Positions 21,701-32,631 of a stretch of 64,000 bases of DNA are shown here, piece by piece. Source of the stretch: Coprinellus micaceus. Lineage: Eukaryota; Basidiomycota; Agaricomycetes; Agaricales; Psathyrellaceae. How positions within the stretch are numbered: position 1 is the first letter of the stretch; each line of letters begins with the position of its first letter. The notes below the pieces were generated by a model. It saw only the letters and a list, made by a program, of their open reading frames with translations. It made no database searches and had not been told where the DNA came from. The position numbers were made by a program, and so were the translations under genes. Location: positions 558,001-622,000 of the forward strand of contig OX596337.1 in NCBI GenBank assembly GCA_951394405.1, read 5' to 3'.

Positions 21701-23186
21701 ACCACAACTTCTCCGATCCACCCTTGATGGCGTGCCATTGCAGTGACTTTCTTCTGCTCTTCCAAGAACGCTTCAGATGTGTAAATCTCGCCATAGTGAA
21801 CTTTTGGTGGTCCATCATCTGATAATTCGTACTGTCGGAAGCCGGAGATGTGATAAAACTCGCCTGCAGGATCAGAGAACATGGTCTTCAGGACCTCCAT
21901 TAGGTTGCGGACCTGAATGCCAGTGACTGTGTACTTTGGAGCTTCGGCCTCTGGGACGTCAAAGCCATCACATGGCACAGAGAGCTCGACCGACTTTGTC
22001 TGCCACTTGTCCATCGTCAAGAAGTTTAAGTCCACTTTTGCATCATAGGCATCGAGTGCTCTCAGCGCATGATCAAGATCAAGGCCTGCCATCTCCTCTT
22101 TCTTGAATCTGGGGTCTTGGATTATCTTCACAAGCTGCTTCGCTCGCTCTTTGGATAGGTGTGGACCTTTATGAAACCATGTCATGAACATCCCAACAGA
22201 CTCGTTGCCAAAGAGATCAGTGAGCGAAGGTGAGGAAGGATCACTTTCTTCATCTGTGTTGTCCAATTCAGTGCCAGACCTCCCAGATGGGGGTGGAGCG
22301 TGTGCTTGAGAGATATGGTCGCCCTGTGCGAGGTGTGCAAGGGTGTACACGTCTTCGGGGATGACAGAGGGTTTTCCATCTTCGTAGATGCGGTATAGTC
22401 GAAACTTGTTGGGTTTGGTCTGAAACGGGACAGAATTGTCATCAAATCCTTCTGCTGGTGAGAGGACGTCAAGAGAGGGTAACAGGTCTTGGTAACGAGC
22501 AATGAGAGACCGTCTTGAGGGTGCATCACGCAGTTCTTCATCGTCAGACCCTATCTCCTCCTGCTCACTCTCCTGCTCACTGTCATTGAGATCCATGTTT
22601 GAATTCCGAGACCCATCAGCCATGGGCTGAGCATTGTTGCCATTGTCGTTGTCCTCAGCTTCTGATTCAGAGCCAGAGGCTGGAGGAGAATTGGGGCGAT
22701 CAATGGTTGTATCGTTGTCATCGAGCCCCCCATCGTGAAGCTGCCACTTGTCTTGGCCAGTGTGGACTTGCCAGTCCTGAATCCCCGATGTTAGATGGTC
22801 ACCAATGCATGACCAAAACTGTTTATACTTACATCCCCTGCTTCATCAGAAGTACCAATAGGGCTGCTCCGACCCGGATTCAGTGTAGAATCACTACTGG
22901 GTTCAGACCTCCGAAATTCACCCCCATCACTGGGTGGGTCGGGCATATGGGACTTCGTTGGGGAAGCGAAGCGGACCCTCTTTGAAGGCCTCTCGGATGG
23001 CTCGGGCGGAATTGCTGCAGCTGCTACCTGCTGCTGGGCCCCTCGGTGTGTGGATTGTAAAAGATGGACCCGGTGAGGATGGCTCCTCCCAGAAATTGGC
23101 TTTTGTGGGCACTTTCCTTGATGGCCAGCAAGTGCATGACGGTTAGGGAAGCTGCGGCCACACCCAGGCCAAGGACAATTGGGCAT
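18736..23186 (-). CDS. Plavaka-type transposase
   Basis: Multi-exon gene. The start is the ATG at 23186, opening with a C2H2-like finger: MPNCPWPGCGRSFPNRHALAGH. An acidic linker follows (NDSEQESEQEEIGSDDEELRD). The catalytic core has YHISGFRQYELSDDGPP near 21830, GSDGTKLANFGKQSIHPMYF near 21660, FFIHSMDYMER near 21280 and CPCPLCLVPMSG near 21160. Next come LIVPDFMHEMELGIWK near 20840, WHALAKLRDHSEDT near 20460, and RRAQDYFNPNRGNADFMML near 19540. The end has FVDRDMFMRYRGGGAGH near 19070 and a very acidic tail. The VDRDMFMR.RGGG.GH and PDFMHE.ELG motifs are hallmarks of Plavaka transposases of Agaricomycetes. The enzyme moves the element. I saw no stop in the exons followed, so it may be functional; intron ends between 21600 and 19700 are approximate. 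Confidence 0.82.
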
Positions 23187-23352
23187 AGTACAGTGCAGGA
23201 GTGAAGAAGCGCTCGCACTGCTGCACAGCACCAGCTGCCAGCAAGCCACGGCGCATGTGATCAATGATCACGTGTGGCTGGCGCGTCTGTTGATGGGCGC
23301 GCCTGGGGAAACCCCAGCCATATCTTGATCTTCTACCACCACTGGCACCATC
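23187..23352. promoter_or_regulatory. Shared divergent promoter inside the transposon
   Basis: Only about 166 bases separate the start codons of the transposase (minus) and the DUF6698-like gene (plus), so both are probably expressed from this segment. It contains a small palindrome ATGATCA..TGATCACG near 23250-23270. No clear TATA box. Confidence 0.5.
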
Positions 23353-26300
23353 ATGGGTCGTCGTCGGCGAAGAGCACCTCCACGCCCTGCGGTTGGAACC
23401 GATCCACACCATCCCCTCCACCCCAGTCTCGAAGACCACGCCCAAGCTGTTTATGAGGGACTCGAGATCATCGCCAACGAGAAACCACTCCCAAAGTACG
23501 CCGCTTTCCCCATAAAGATGAGGGTACACTCACATTTTCAAAGGAGTGTTCTGCCGGTCAAATGGTACTGGGAGGTATCACGGAGTTTCCATATGCGACT
23601 GTCTCCGTATCTCCCTGTCACTGGAATCCTAGCCGATGTTCAGGCAAAGCAGGATCAAGAGCAGTGAGTAAAGGCAAGAATCTGAAACGAATGTAAACTC
23701 ATTTTCTACCCCTAAAAGAATCGATGGGACTGGATACGAGTTCCCGCCTTTCTACATTGAGTTGCTCACGATGATGCCTGGAGACGGCAACCGGTTTGAA
23801 GAAATGCTCCGCATGTTACACCTGGTCGACGTTCAAGATAAAACACAACGAGCTATTGAACTCTTCGACATCGTGCGTCCCTCCCCTTGACCAACACTCG
23901 CCAAATACGCCCCATATCTGACTATATGCGGTATAGCTGGATGATGCCTGCCATGACGCGCGGTGCGATTTGACGAAAGACCTCAAGAAAGATGTCATTC
24001 TCTACGTCCAGGCCGTCTATGGGGCCCTGACCCCACCAATATCCATCACCGACAAAGCTGCAAGGGGGTTCAACCACACCCAATTTGGAGACCTCATCGT
24101 GGGTATCAAATATCGGGCGGTGTACAGAAGGGGCCCAACGTGAGTCGTACGGTTGCCCTTCCGTATTCTTCGTTTTCATAGCTATATAGGGCCTACTGTG
24201 AGGACGTCCGTAACGGGACAAGACGTCACAGGAACGACTCCCTCCCATCCTTTCTATTTCCCCAGGGTCTCGTTTACGACCCCAAGAAACCTGAGATGGG
24301 ACTCGGAGAAGGGGAGGTGTTTCTTTCGGTATGTTTCTTTTATATCTCGAGATAAGTCCCATCGTTCATACACATCTACGGTGTAGTGCCTCCGACACTG
24401 GGCCACAGGTCGATCAACTGCGTTGGGCGGGCCCTCTACGTCTCCTAACCGTTCAAACGCAGAGAAATGGGGAATCGTTTCAATCACTCCATATCTTTTT
24501 GCTTCTGCTGCATGCCAGGTGGGTCCTCTATCTGCCTCAGTGGCTCACTCTCACAATTTGCGTGAAGGCATATGTCAGTATTTCGTCCATGTCCGAGTGG
24601 GGCGACCGAGATGGAAGGTTCAATGTGGAAAAACTCCATTCTCAGCTTGTAAAATTGCTCAAGGACCCGGATTTCGAAGACATCCTCGACGCCGTTTCTC
24701 AGTGCGTGCTCTTCTTTACTTGGTAATGCCGCCGTTATCAATGACCCACCCTGTAGCAAGGTTCCCGGGCTCCCTACTGCCGCACGCCGTCCAATTTGGG
24801 AGCTCGAGGACGATGCCGACGACTCTGGTTCCGAGGGTATCGATCCCATCGAAGAGATGAAGAGGCTGAGAAAGGAAGCCGCTTCAGCGGCTCCTGGTGA
24901 GTACGGAATTCCTTCAAATATACACACACCCTGATGTTTATCCCAGATCGTGGCGCCCCTCACCAAGGCGACCGTCGACCTGCCCGTGACTCGCGCCAGG
25001 GTGCAAGTCGGATTCAAGCTCAACCTTCAACCGCCGCTACACCTCAGCATCCTCGGGCGCGCTCGCAGCATTTATCATCGTCTCGAGCCCCCAACAACAA
25101 CTCAATGGCTCCTCCAAGTGCCAGTGCATCCTCGTCTCGAGCCCCGGCACGCCATGGCCGCCCATCGCATGGTGGTGATCCCAACGATGCCGGCGCAAAC
25201 GATAACTCTGCTGCCCGTCCTGAGATCCGTCCCACCTGCCCCTCCAGAGGCACATCGTCCTCTCAAACACCAGCAAGCCGCCCACCCCGCAACAATGGCA
25301 ACATCAGCACGAGTACGAGGGAGCCCCCGGCGCGGAATTCCACTCGCTCACCCCACCCCCAAACGCTGCCCGACAGTAACCGAGGGCTTAGTGCCCTTAA
25401 ACGTGGGCCGCACTCGTCTCAGCACATCCATGGTGCCCCTCGGGACCTCCCTCTCGGTCAAACCCCACCTCCCCGGTCCAATGCCTCGTTGTGGAACCCA
25501 GCACCTACATCCCGGACTCTACTGGCGACGACCCCCCGAACGAGATTCCCCTCGCCCAGAACAGGCGAACATGCACGGGGTTACCCCTCCTCTCAGCTGT
25601 TCACGGCCACCCCTGGACGCTCGTACTTCGGCCGGTTCGACTTTCATGCTCTTGATTCGCCGCAAGGTAGCTCGTTTCAGGCTGTGAGCCCCGGCGAAGA
25701 TGACGACATGTACGTGCCGGAAGGTAGAGAAGATGGGAACGGTTATGAGTATGAAGAGTATCCAGAGGACCAGGGTACCCAGCAGTCTGATGATCACGAC
25801 AACGTAAAGTCTAAGAACGTTGAGGCACGTCACGAAACACTTTTCACACCCATTCTAACCATTATATTCTAGACCCCCGTTCATCAAGCCCATCCTCTCG
25901 ACGACGACGACGACGACGACTATGGAACACATGGCACTTCTCGATCCCTCTTACGTCGAAGGGTGCGTGACCTCCAGAGTGTCCTTCATTCCTCTCACCG
26001 CCTTATAGAGGGCCGAGGCGACTTCCAGCGCAACCAAGCCCAAGATTACCGCTCCCGTATTCCAAACTCAAGAAGATCCTGCCGCAAACGGCCGTGAGCA
26101 ATCGCATGCTACCATCCAGGCAAACAGCCTCAAGCCAGCCCTCACTGAGAAAGAACAGGTGAGGTTTTGCGTCTACCACGACCGTGGATATGACTTTATT
26201 CGCTCCTGAATAACCCGTTGGAACAGGCTGCGTCTACCTTCAGGCAGAAACTGTTTGTTGCGAAGAATCTCGGCGCGGAAACGCAGGTGCTTACGCCGTC

Positions 26301-26595
26301 AAGGCGACTCAACGACGACTCTACCCGGAAGCACTATGACGACATTCTGGAAGGGACTCCCCCGGCTCTGACTGAGAGCGAGTGCAGCCCCGGCCCTGCT
26401 ACCTCTCGTAAACGAGCTCAGCGCGCGATCGTTAACACACCAGCCCCGGCGAAGAAGCAAAAGAATGCCGCCGCGCCAACGTCTCAGAGGACGAAGACCC
26501 TGGCGACCAAAGGCCGCAAGACTACTGCTGAGGCAACACGGTTCTTGCCCAACCGGACTGGTACTGGCCGTCGAAGCTCACTTTCACATGCCTGA
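23353..26595 (+). CDS. DUF6698-like protein with disordered C-terminal tail
   Basis: Multi-exon gene inside the transposon, divergent from the transposase. The start is MGRRRRRAPPRP at 23353. The recognisable region is about 23720-24720: YEFPPFYIELLTMMPG, then LDDACHDARCDLTKDLKKDVILYV, LTPPISITDKAARGFNH, a Y-D-P-K-K-P-E-M-G-L segment, then KWGIVSITPYLFASAAC and RDGRFNVEKLHSQLVKLLKDPDFEDIL. The order and wording match the fungal DUF6698 family as I know it (LKxxIxxW, LxPPLxxxxKxxRGFxH, YDPxxPWxGLLR, SIAYxxxQ.RFALSS). The rest (24780-26595) is Pro/Ser/Arg-rich and probably disordered, with a basic segment near the end (PAPAKKQKNAAAP) that could be a nuclear signal. Function of DUF6698 is unknown. 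Exon borders after 25870 are approximate. Confidence 0.65.
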
Positions 26596-27181
26596 CGTGG
26601 TTCAGGTATTTGCTTGCTGGCTCTTGGGTCTGTTCTCTGCTGACCGACTGCATTTCGCTGCAGTTCCTTTCGCACGTGCACCGTTTCGGGCTCTCCGTTC
26701 TCGTTTCTCGACTCTTTCTTTTCGGGACTCTCCTGCTTTCCTGGGCTGCTCTACCCACTCTGGTGTGTTGCTTCTGTGCCTCGTATTCCGGGCTCTCGTT
26801 GCGCTGGCTTCGTACGGAATTCTTTGCTTTGTTCTGCTCATGGACGCTATGGGCGCTCGCGTGCCTCGTAAAAGTTCTTAATTGTGATTTTATTGTACTG
26901 TTTCTTATTATAATGGCAACTGCTATGTAAAACAAGCGTCGTAACGCGACTACGAAGCCCAGAGAGATCCCGGGACCCAAACCAGCCGCCAGGATACAGA
27001 CCAGCGTACACCAGGCTGGCGCCTAGCAGGTCCGCTGCACTCAGTCTGGCGCCCAGCAGATCCGCTGCACGCAGTCTGGTCTCGGCAGCCCAGCTGGTGT
27101 ACGCTGGCCTGAACGAGCAACGCGGTCTGCGGCCCCAGCTCTGGCCTCCCAGATCCCCGGCTGGTCCACCAGATCCCCCGA
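26596..27181. other. Right non-coding end of the transposon with short repeats
   Basis: After the stop of the DUF6698-like gene no credible frame is seen. Near 27020-27085 a unit of about 35 bases (GGCGCC.AGCAG.TCCGCTGCAC.CAGTCTGG) occurs twice. The word CAGTCTG is shared with the left tandem array, suggesting common protein-binding sites at both ends. Confidence 0.55.
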
Positions 27182-27198
27182 CCGCATTTTCGTTGATG
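27182..27198 (-). repeat. Plavaka-like element, right terminal inverted repeat
   Basis: CCGCATTTTCGTTGATG on the plus strand, exact inverted copy of 17496-17512. Confidence 0.85.
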
Positions 27199-28112
27199 TG
27201 GTATGCACACCAGCCACGGTTCCACCGGTGCTAGATATCAAAACTTGTATTCGTATGAAGCACGTCGTGCGTCTTCATCCATTTTTCCTACAACGGACCT
27301 CTATTTAACCAATCCTAGACTCTCCACTGCAAGAAGTCGCTCAGGGAATCGTGCCTCGACACTTTTGACAAGTTCAGCTGCGGAGCCGCGACCTCGTTCT
27401 GCATGGAAGAACTACTGACGCCTCTGTATTCCTCAGGTAGGGGTTCCTCCTCATACCCGTTCTCCACCTTTAAAGGCGTCCAATTGCATTAGGCTTGAAC
27501 CCCTCTGACATTACAGTGGAGTGCGAGGGGAAACTGGAAGAGACGATCTGCTATCCGGTGACTCTGTCAGTATCGAACACCGTGTCTGCATATCCTACCT
27601 GACCCTCTATCAAAGGTCGATCAACGAGTACCTCTCTCGTCCTGATATTCGAAAGCTCATCGGCGCCGAACACGACATGAAAACCAACTTCACCGGTCAA
27701 TCCTGGAAAGTCCGCACCGACTTCGAAGCAAACTTGGACGCATATCGCCAAACGTACCACTACGTCTCCAACCTGCTCGACAGGGGCGTCCGCGTCCTCG
27801 TTTATGTCGGTATGAACGATTTTACGTGTAACCATGTCGGCAACGAGAAATGGACGACTAACCTCGAGTGGAGTGGGGGAGACGAATTTAGGAGACAGCC
27901 GTTGAGGGATTGGTACGTGGATGGGAGGAAGGCGGGGAGGGTGCGGTCATATGGGGGATTGGCGTTTGTTACCCTCGATGGTGCTGGACATATGGTACGT
28001 ATTTCACCGCGCTGGAGGTGCCTCCCAATTGAATACGCTGTAGGTCCCATACGACAAACCAGTCGAATCGTTGGAGCTTGTGAAACGCTGGATGGTAGGC
28101 GACGGCATCTAA
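27199..28112 (+). pseudogene. 3' half of the interrupted S10 carboxypeptidase
   Basis: Resumes the exon broken at 17495: GTATGCACACCAGCC reads VCTPATVPPVLD..TCIRMKH, matching VCTPATISPVLDIQTCIRMK of the intact copy. Further exons give DTFDKFSCGAATSFCMEEL, DITVECEGKLEETICYP, SINEYLSRPDIRKLIGAEHDMK, HYVSNLLDRGVRVLVYVGMNDFTCNHVGNEKW (catalytic Asp), SYGGLAFVTLDGAGHM (catalytic His) and VPYDKPVESLELVKRWMVGDGI with a stop at 28112. No additional stop was found in this half. One extra intron after LYSS compares with an uninterrupted or differently spliced stretch in the sister gene. Confidence 0.83.
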
Positions 28113-29375
28113 TCCTGAGATTGGAAGCCTCTCAGCGGGTTGCAACCTGAAGTCGGACCCGGACCCCGGGTGGAAGGATTGAGGGGATATAGGCACTTCT
28201 CAACTCGTTCATTCGGGAAAATACGACCGACGCGATATGTACTCGTATATCTAAAGAGCTTTGGGAAGTATGTGTATCAAAATATCAACTGTTCGACGAT
28301 AAGCACTCCCCTTCTCACTGTACCTAAGAGGCAGATGAGCAACGCATCCCATGACATACCCAGTCCCCCCATCGTTTCCTATCCGCGCGCCGATCGAGAT
28401 CCTCATCATTACTGACCCTCCCTCATCACACCCCTTCCTTTCAAAAACGAACCGAGACCCGAGATCTCGCAATGCACCATATTTCTGGGTTGAATAAGCT
28501 AAGTTGGGCCGTGGTGAGGGGCACCCGATTCCAGCCAGACGGCGGCTACTCTGAACTTCCGAGTTCACTCTGTTGGTCAGAGATAACTGAGAGCCTGGAA
28601 CCGAGCATCTCTTATCCCAGATACTCGGACCTTGGCCTTCAGCCCTTTCTGTCCTAGAGATATCGGACGTAAGTATCTAGACGTCAGGCGATCAAGATTC
28701 GCTTCATTGACATTACGATGTTGGGCGCTTGAGAGGCGCTGCGCGCCTGCATTTTGATGGGCGTTCCCCTTTGAGGACGGAATTCAAATGACGTTGTCCT
28801 GCAGGTTGCAGGTGTCCCGCCCGCTCTCTGCGGGGGGTCTAGGCTCGAAATAGGAAACGACAAAGGCTAAACCCAAAGGCCTACCACCGCATGTGCCTCC
28901 CTCACTTGCCCTGAGCACCGTCCCAAGGAGGAGAAATCAAGCTCGGGCATTCCCCAACCTTTCTAATTCGACGCACGTCCATCGAATAAATACAGCGATG
29001 CCAAACAAGTCGAAATGCAAGCGAGGGGAAACAAAGAAGGGGACGAAAAACAAAGAAAACTCATATCACGCAAGTGTCCGTTATACACTCTTCACAGAGA
29101 TGTGACGGTCACGAAAGCAAAGCACCCTTTCACTCCCGCTGCCAAGTACCATCTACAACTTCCTTCCCGCGAAGCGATCGCAAGGACATGTCGCGCACCT
29201 TCATCACAGCAGCATTGACATAACACCGCCACCCTTTCCCGCTTCACAATGGCCGACAAACAATATTTCTAGGTAGAGGAATTTCGTCGCATGCGTGTCA
29301 GGGGGCCGGAGTGAAGCACTCCTCCCTCTCTCCACAACAGGCGCAATAGAAAGAACGAGATGAAGCTCGGCTGTA
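28113..29375. other. Intergenic, no gene seen
   Basis: About 1.26 kb between two convergent transcription units. Short frames only, for example a Lys-rich one near 29000-29100, with no family resemblance. No repeat or RNA gene was recognised. Confidence 0.5.
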
Positions 29376-32203
29376 TCACAACGCGCGGGCCCCAGAGTAG
29401 TCTGATGGCACATCATCCTGCCCACTATCCTCCCCAGCTGCGATAAACGTCCTCCGGGGTTTCTCCAAACCCCTATCAGCAGCGTCTGTCCCCCGCCTCC
29501 TCCGCCGAGTCATTCGCTGAGGCTTCTTCTCAGCACCACCAGCCTTCAAACGGGAATCGGCGGCGATACGAGCATCCCGCACCTGACCTGCATTCACCGT
29601 GTCACTTGAACCTGAACTCCCGATGTCCTCCTCGTGCGCATCTTGATTACCACCTCCAAATGCGTTCCTCAACCGCGTCGGCAGGGTCTTGGCCCTCGCC
29701 CTCCCGCTCCGCTTCGGATTGGGGAAGGGGGTGGCTGCTTGAATGAATGTAGGGTACCTCGAGTCTGCGAACGTCGTTGCGGGGTACGCCGCGTCTGCGT
29801 TGAACGTCAAGGAAACGCCAAAGCTCCTGCTGTCTCCTAGGCCATCAAGGTCGGCAAACGGTGTTTGAGGGGGCGCCATTATACCTCCTACCATGGGCAC
29901 CTGGGCGCTGTCCATCTGGATTACAATGGACGAACGGAGGAACGAGCCCGACGTGGGGCTTGCTTGAGGGGGGGTGGATGTGGTAGAAGCCAACGAGGAG
30001 CCCTTAGACGGCTGGTGGTGATACCTGGGGAGCTTAACGGGGATGAAGTCTTGGATATGCGAGACGATAAGCTGGCGGAGGTTGTGCTGGATGGTGGGCG
30101 GGTTCGAACCGCGAGATGCGTTAGCCGTCCGACGGTGGTTGGCGTTGAAAACAGTCGCCGATGGCGAAGGCGAGACGATGATCTCGGGCACGTTGTGCTG
30201 TACGGGACTTTGCTCGATTTCTGGGCGTTCATGGGTGAGATCAACTGGGGCAACTATCGTCGGAATCCGGGACGTACCTTCGATTTGGGGGCCCACTTCT
30301 TGTTTAGAACGGTGAGGCCATTTTAACCACTCGACGCTCGACTCGTCTTCACTCCTGATCGACCCTTCCTCTTCTTCGTCTCCGTCGAAAGCCTTAAGCC
30401 TCTCCTGTCCAATGGGAGGAGGGTGGCCGCTGGGATAGTCCGAGACCGCTAGATTCTGGTCCGCCGTGCCCTTTCCTCGAGGGGCAATCGCCGTTGCTGT
30501 ACCATTGGGACTTCCATCTGGGAAGTCACATTCGTCAATCAGAGGGGTGAGAGACTCCCGCGTCCCAGGAGACCTGACCAAGACAACAGGCCGAACGATA
30601 GAACCGCGCTTCACCTGAACGAGGGCCACTTCCCCTGACATCTCGAGAGAACCCTCACTCCCTGAAAGGCTGCGAGTTCCCTCTGACGATGACGACAGAT
30701 TTGAGTCGGTCTTGCGGTACCCTTCGTGTTTCGGTGTCTGCAACGTCCTATTGGAATCATCTCCAAGTTCTCGAGAGGTACTACCCGTGTCCGAGTCGGC
30801 GTAGAAGGAGGACGATGACGAAGAGGAGACGAGGGCGGTCCTTTCTGCGCCTTGACGGCTTCCCTCCTGAACCTCGTTCGCAGTGGCGATGGAAGCAGCC
30901 GTGTGGGTGCTGGCGAACGCGGGAAAGATAAAGAGAGAAGCGGATATAGCCGAGTCGATGCTCGGCCTCCTGGATGTCAGAGGTGTGTGCCACGAGTCCG
31001 ACACCGAGCGAGAAGACGTAGAGGACACGACAGTCAGGGCCTTCTCGCCCTCCGGCGTTGGGATGAGATGTCCTGTTGACGGAACGATAGGGGTAGACGA
31101 TAACGGCTGTTCTTCGTCTCTGGGGAAGGAGACGTCGAGGTCGCTGAGCTCGGGGACGGGCGGTATGACGAGCACCGGCGAGAACGCGAGTATGCTCTGC
31201 CTGATGGCGTCCTCGGTGGGGGAGTCCAATGCCAGGACAGGTTCCTGGCAGTAGTAGTCGTAGTAGAACTCGTGGTAGCGGGGCTCGGGTGATGAGAGGG
31301 AGGAAGGAAGATGGACCTCGTCGCCCTCGGTGATCAGCGCCCCGCGGAAGACATCATTGACACCAGGGAGGGATATGAACGTGGACATAGAGTGGGATGG
31401 GACTGCGTCCATGGACATCTCCGGAGAAGGGTACGAGAAAGAGGGCTGGGGCGGCATGGAGAACCGCAGGCTGTGCCTCACGGTAGACGGTGGTCGGGGC
31501 CTCGGCGAAGGTCTCGAGTACTCTTCACTCGGTCGAAGGTCCAGATTGAAGGTCCCGCTGGGTATGGAGACGCCGCCGAGGTCGAGCTGGAGGGTCAGGC
31601 GGTGCGAGGCATCGAAGGCGACCCGGGGCGACGAACAGACCTTCGTGTCCTCGCTGTCATCAAACTCTCCGCGTCCAAAATTCGAGGACAGAGAGCTGTC
31701 CGCAGACCAGACCCCGTTGGCAAGCATGGCCTTGGCAGACGGCGACAAAGTGATACCCTTCCCTTCAAGAAGAAACGCCGAGAGGAACGACGAGGTTAGG
31801 ATGGGGACGGGGGAAGTGGTGGCTGGGGTCGCTAGTCCGGGGGTGCTTGGCGGCGTTGGGCTACTGGGAGGAGACCGCCGAGGTACGCGTTTGTGTAGAA
31901 GCAGCGGAGCAGTGTTCAACCCGCTCTCCAAGTCATCCACATGCCCCTGATCGGTTCCTTCCTCGCAAGACGACGCAGGCGATGGCGACTTGATATGGTC
32001 GTATGCAGGACTCGGCCACGATCCGCTCCGGCAATAGACCACGACAGACGCGAAGAAAGCGCAGAGAACGTCCCACCACGAAGCGAGGACGGCAAGAAAG
32101 CCTTGCAGCACCGACATCGTCCCTGAAATTTCGACAGGCAGCCTCGTCAGTAAGTGTGCCTCGAGTGCGAGGGACAAGACTTACCATACGACCTGGTTAG
32201 CAT
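29376..32203 (-). CDS. Ser/Pro-rich protein with N-terminal membrane anchor, function unknown
   Basis: Two exons: 32203-32185 (MLTRSY) and 32122-29376, joined in frame by a 62-base intron with GTAAGT and TTTCAG ends; 921 residues. The N-terminus contains one hydrophobic stretch (LQGFLAVLASWWDVLCAFFASVVVY, residues about 10-36) that could be a signal anchor. The rest is low-complexity and probably disordered: many Ser, Pro and Thr, SPTPPSTPG, a poly-Ser run (TALVSSSSSSSF) and acidic patches. Near the C-terminus there is a basic segment (KKPQRMTRRRRRGTDAADRG). I recognise no domain. It could be a cell-wall or septum-associated regulator, but that is a guess. The ATG chosen is the only one that splices into the long frame; the continuous frame upstream of the intron lacks the consensus. 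Confidence 0.65.
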
Positions 32204-32631
32204 GAAGGAACGACTAGATGTGCTGACAGTCGAGACTTATAGCGCCTGAGCGGTTGGGTTGGCGACTGCCAGTCGTTGGGGGTACTCCGGGTCATCCACC
32301 CCAGGAGGCCAGGTTTCAATAATCGGATGTAAGGAATCATCGGACTAGTCGAGGGAATGGTGGTTGTAGAACAACTTCAACAAGCGCCCACGTTCCGGTG
32401 CAAACGTGCACGTGGCCTTGTCTCGTACCCATCCGTTTTAGGATGTGACCTTTGGGGGTCACCCCAAAACGGATGGGTACGAGACAAACGTGGCCCAGAC
32501 TGAGATTCTGATTCAGGTACTTGCGTTTCCGAGTCGACCTTCCGGAACCTTCGTCTTCACCCTAAGCCCTCTCCGTGGTCTCTGACAAGTAGTTGGATAG
32601 GTATTGAGCTCACTAAACAAATGCGACCACT
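32204..32631. other. Divergent intergenic region with a nested hairpin
   Basis: About 430 bases between the unknown gene at 32203 (minus) and the F-box gene at 32632 (plus), so both promoters should lie here. The only structure seen is the inverted repeat at 32420-32485. Confidence 0.5.
32420..32485. repeat. Perfect 20-bp inverted repeat with nested inner stem
   Basis: Left arm GTCTCGTACCCATCCGTTTT (32420-32439) and right arm AAAACGGATGGGTACGAGAC (32466-32485) are exact reverse complements. The 26-base spacer holds a second 6-base pair of arms, GTGACC and GGTCAC (32445-32462). Outside the arms a weaker match continues (CACGTGGCC on the left, ACGTGGCC on the right). Could form a cruciform in DNA or a hairpin in RNA, or be a tiny foldback transposon. 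Confidence 0.75.

Larger units (their letters stand above)
17496..27198. mobile_element. Plavaka-like (CACTA/KDZ-related) DNA transposon, 9703 bp
   Basis: Bounded by inverted repeats CATCAACGAAAATGCGG, perfect for 17 bases, with a 2-base target duplication, and inserted into an exon of a carboxypeptidase gene. The exact pre-insertion sequence can be read from the flanks and checked against the intact paralogue. Contents: a subterminal tandem array at 17641-17880, a minus-strand transposase (23186-18736), a divergent plus-strand gene with a DUF6698-like domain (23353-26595), and short G/C-rich repeats near the right end (27020-27100). Assignment to Plavaka rests on the transposase motifs, not on the ends. 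Confidence 0.83.

Noticed and set aside
24950..25687. 245-codon frame overlapping the tail of the DUF6698-like gene
   Set aside because: Shifted frame over a low-complexity exon. The other frame (24934-25872) continues into later exons and keeps the acidic and basic patches.
17496..27198. Retrotransposon or virus-derived element
   Set aside because: I saw no reverse transcriptase, integrase, gag or long terminal repeats. Inverted ends and the transposase motifs fit a DNA transposon.
29865..31950. Several plus-strand frames of 120-206 codons
   Set aside because: All antisense to the 921-residue gene; Arg/Gly-rich text typical of shadows of Ser/Pro-rich coding sequence.
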